This document shows, in pieces, positions 6,242-6,400 of a stretch of 6,400 bases of DNA (position 1 is the first letter of the stretch; each line of letters opens with the position of its first letter). The translations under genes were made by a program, and so were the position numbers. The stretch is taken from NCBI GenBank assembly GCA_945862545.1, contig CAMAYS010000125.1:1-6400 (forward strand), written 5' to 3'. The notes beneath the pieces are model-generated. The model saw only the letters and a list, made by a program, of their open reading frames with translations, made no database searches and was not told the origin of the DNA. This DNA is from Casp-actino8 sp945862545 (GTDB lineage: Bacteria; Actinomycetota; Acidimicrobiia; Acidimicrobiales; Ilumatobacteraceae).

Positions 6242-6283
6242 AGACGATCTAGCGTCTACGGTAGGGCAACGGCAAAGTGCCGT
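6242..6283 (+). terminator. Two small adjacent hairpins after glyS, possible weak terminator or attenuator
   Basis: AGACG (6242-6246) pairs with CGTCT (6253-6257) around a 6-nt loop, and ACGGCA (6269-6274) pairs with TGCCGT (6278-6283) around a 3-nt loop. Neither is followed by a T-run, so this is not a standard intrinsic terminator. A second CGTCT at 6281-6285 could compete for the first AGACG, giving an alternative fold that disrupts both hairpins. The structure lies just before the Shine-Dalgarno site of the next gene. Confidence 0.3.
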
Positions 6284-6288
6284 CTTCG

Positions 6289-6296
6289 AAAAGGGG
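6289..6296 (+). promoter_or_regulatory. Shine-Dalgarno site of the last gene
   Basis: AAAAGGGG lies six nt before the ATG at 6303. It is the clearest ribosome binding site in the window, whereas the regulator, glyS and degenerate cis-prenyltransferase genes lack one. It supports ATG 6303 as the start. Confidence 0.65.
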
Positions 6297-6302
6297 TTCA
6301 TC

Positions 6303-6400
6303 ATGACCAAAGTTGCTGTATGGGCTGTCATTCCAGCCGCACCAGGAAAGCGCGATGAGTTAGCGGCAGCGCTCAGCGGAGCCTTGGAAACCGCGAAAAG
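6303..6400 (+). CDS. Partial gene, probable antibiotic-biosynthesis-monooxygenase (ABM) fold protein
   Basis: Only the first 32 codons are inside the window, and the frame runs open off the right edge. The start MTKVAVWAVIPAAPGKRDEL followed by a helix rich in Ala and Leu resembles small ABM-domain proteins (YgiN-type putative quinol monooxygenases, about 100 aa). These open with a beta strand, a 'PGKRDEL' turn and an amphipathic helix. Members of this dimeric ferredoxin-like family range from quinol oxidases to proteins of unknown role, so no substrate is assigned. The ATG has a good Shine-Dalgarno site. The gap of 64 nt after glyS, with hairpins, suggests separate or attenuated expression. 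Confidence 0.6.
   Translation, partial: MTKVAVWAVIPAAPGKRDELAAALSGALETAK

Overview
The window (about 50% G+C by eye) carries ordinary bacterial housekeeping genes that together suggest an actinobacterium. The evidence is an MtrA/PhoB-like response regulator, a zinc-ribbon RecO, a single-chain class II glycyl-tRNA synthetase, a DinG-type helicase, and the closeness of recO, a cis-prenyltransferase gene and glyS, which recalls the recO-uppS...glyS neighbourhood of mycobacteria. Moderate base composition and several starts without a Shine-Dalgarno site fit Acidimicrobiia or a related aquatic lineage. The class-level call is an inference. No mobile element, tRNA, rRNA or CRISPR is visible.

Layout: (1) 1-81, a leader with a palindrome, a direct repeat and a weak promoter; (2) 82-774 (+), an OmpR/PhoB-family response regulator; (3) 795-2720 (-), a DinG/XPD-like Fe-S helicase, convergent with the regulator; (4) 2761-3426 (-), a short cis-prenyltransferase (UppS), 40 nt upstream of the helicase gene and probably co-transcribed with it; (5) 3427-3524, a divergent intergenic region; (6) 3525-4121 (+), a degenerate cis-prenyltransferase homologue; (7) 4118-4876 (+), recO, overlapping gene 6 by 4 nt (GTGA); (8) 4928-6238 (+), glyS, with a candidate leaderless promoter; (9) 6239-6302, two small hairpins and a good ribosome binding site; (10) 6303-6400 (+), the 5' end of a probable antibiotic-biosynthesis-monooxygenase-fold protein.

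The most striking content is the pair of genes 4 and 6. The minus-strand UppS keeps the catalytic P-loop Asp and the RTSGE-R-LS substrate motif, but lacks both the C-terminal arginine-rich RxG tail and the Glu normally found in the 'AYAEL' segment. The divergently encoded gene 6 is the mirror image. It has lost the catalytic Asp and the RTSGE motif, but keeps 'AYSEI' and ends in the RRERRFGG tail. This complementary loss is the pattern of the eukaryotic two-subunit cis-prenyltransferase (DHDDS catalytic subunit plus NgBR/Nus1 accessory subunit). The window may therefore encode a bacterial heteromeric undecaprenyl (or other polyprenyl) diphosphate synthase, expressed from a shared divergent control region. 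This rests on motif reading from memory of the families, with no computed alignment or structure.
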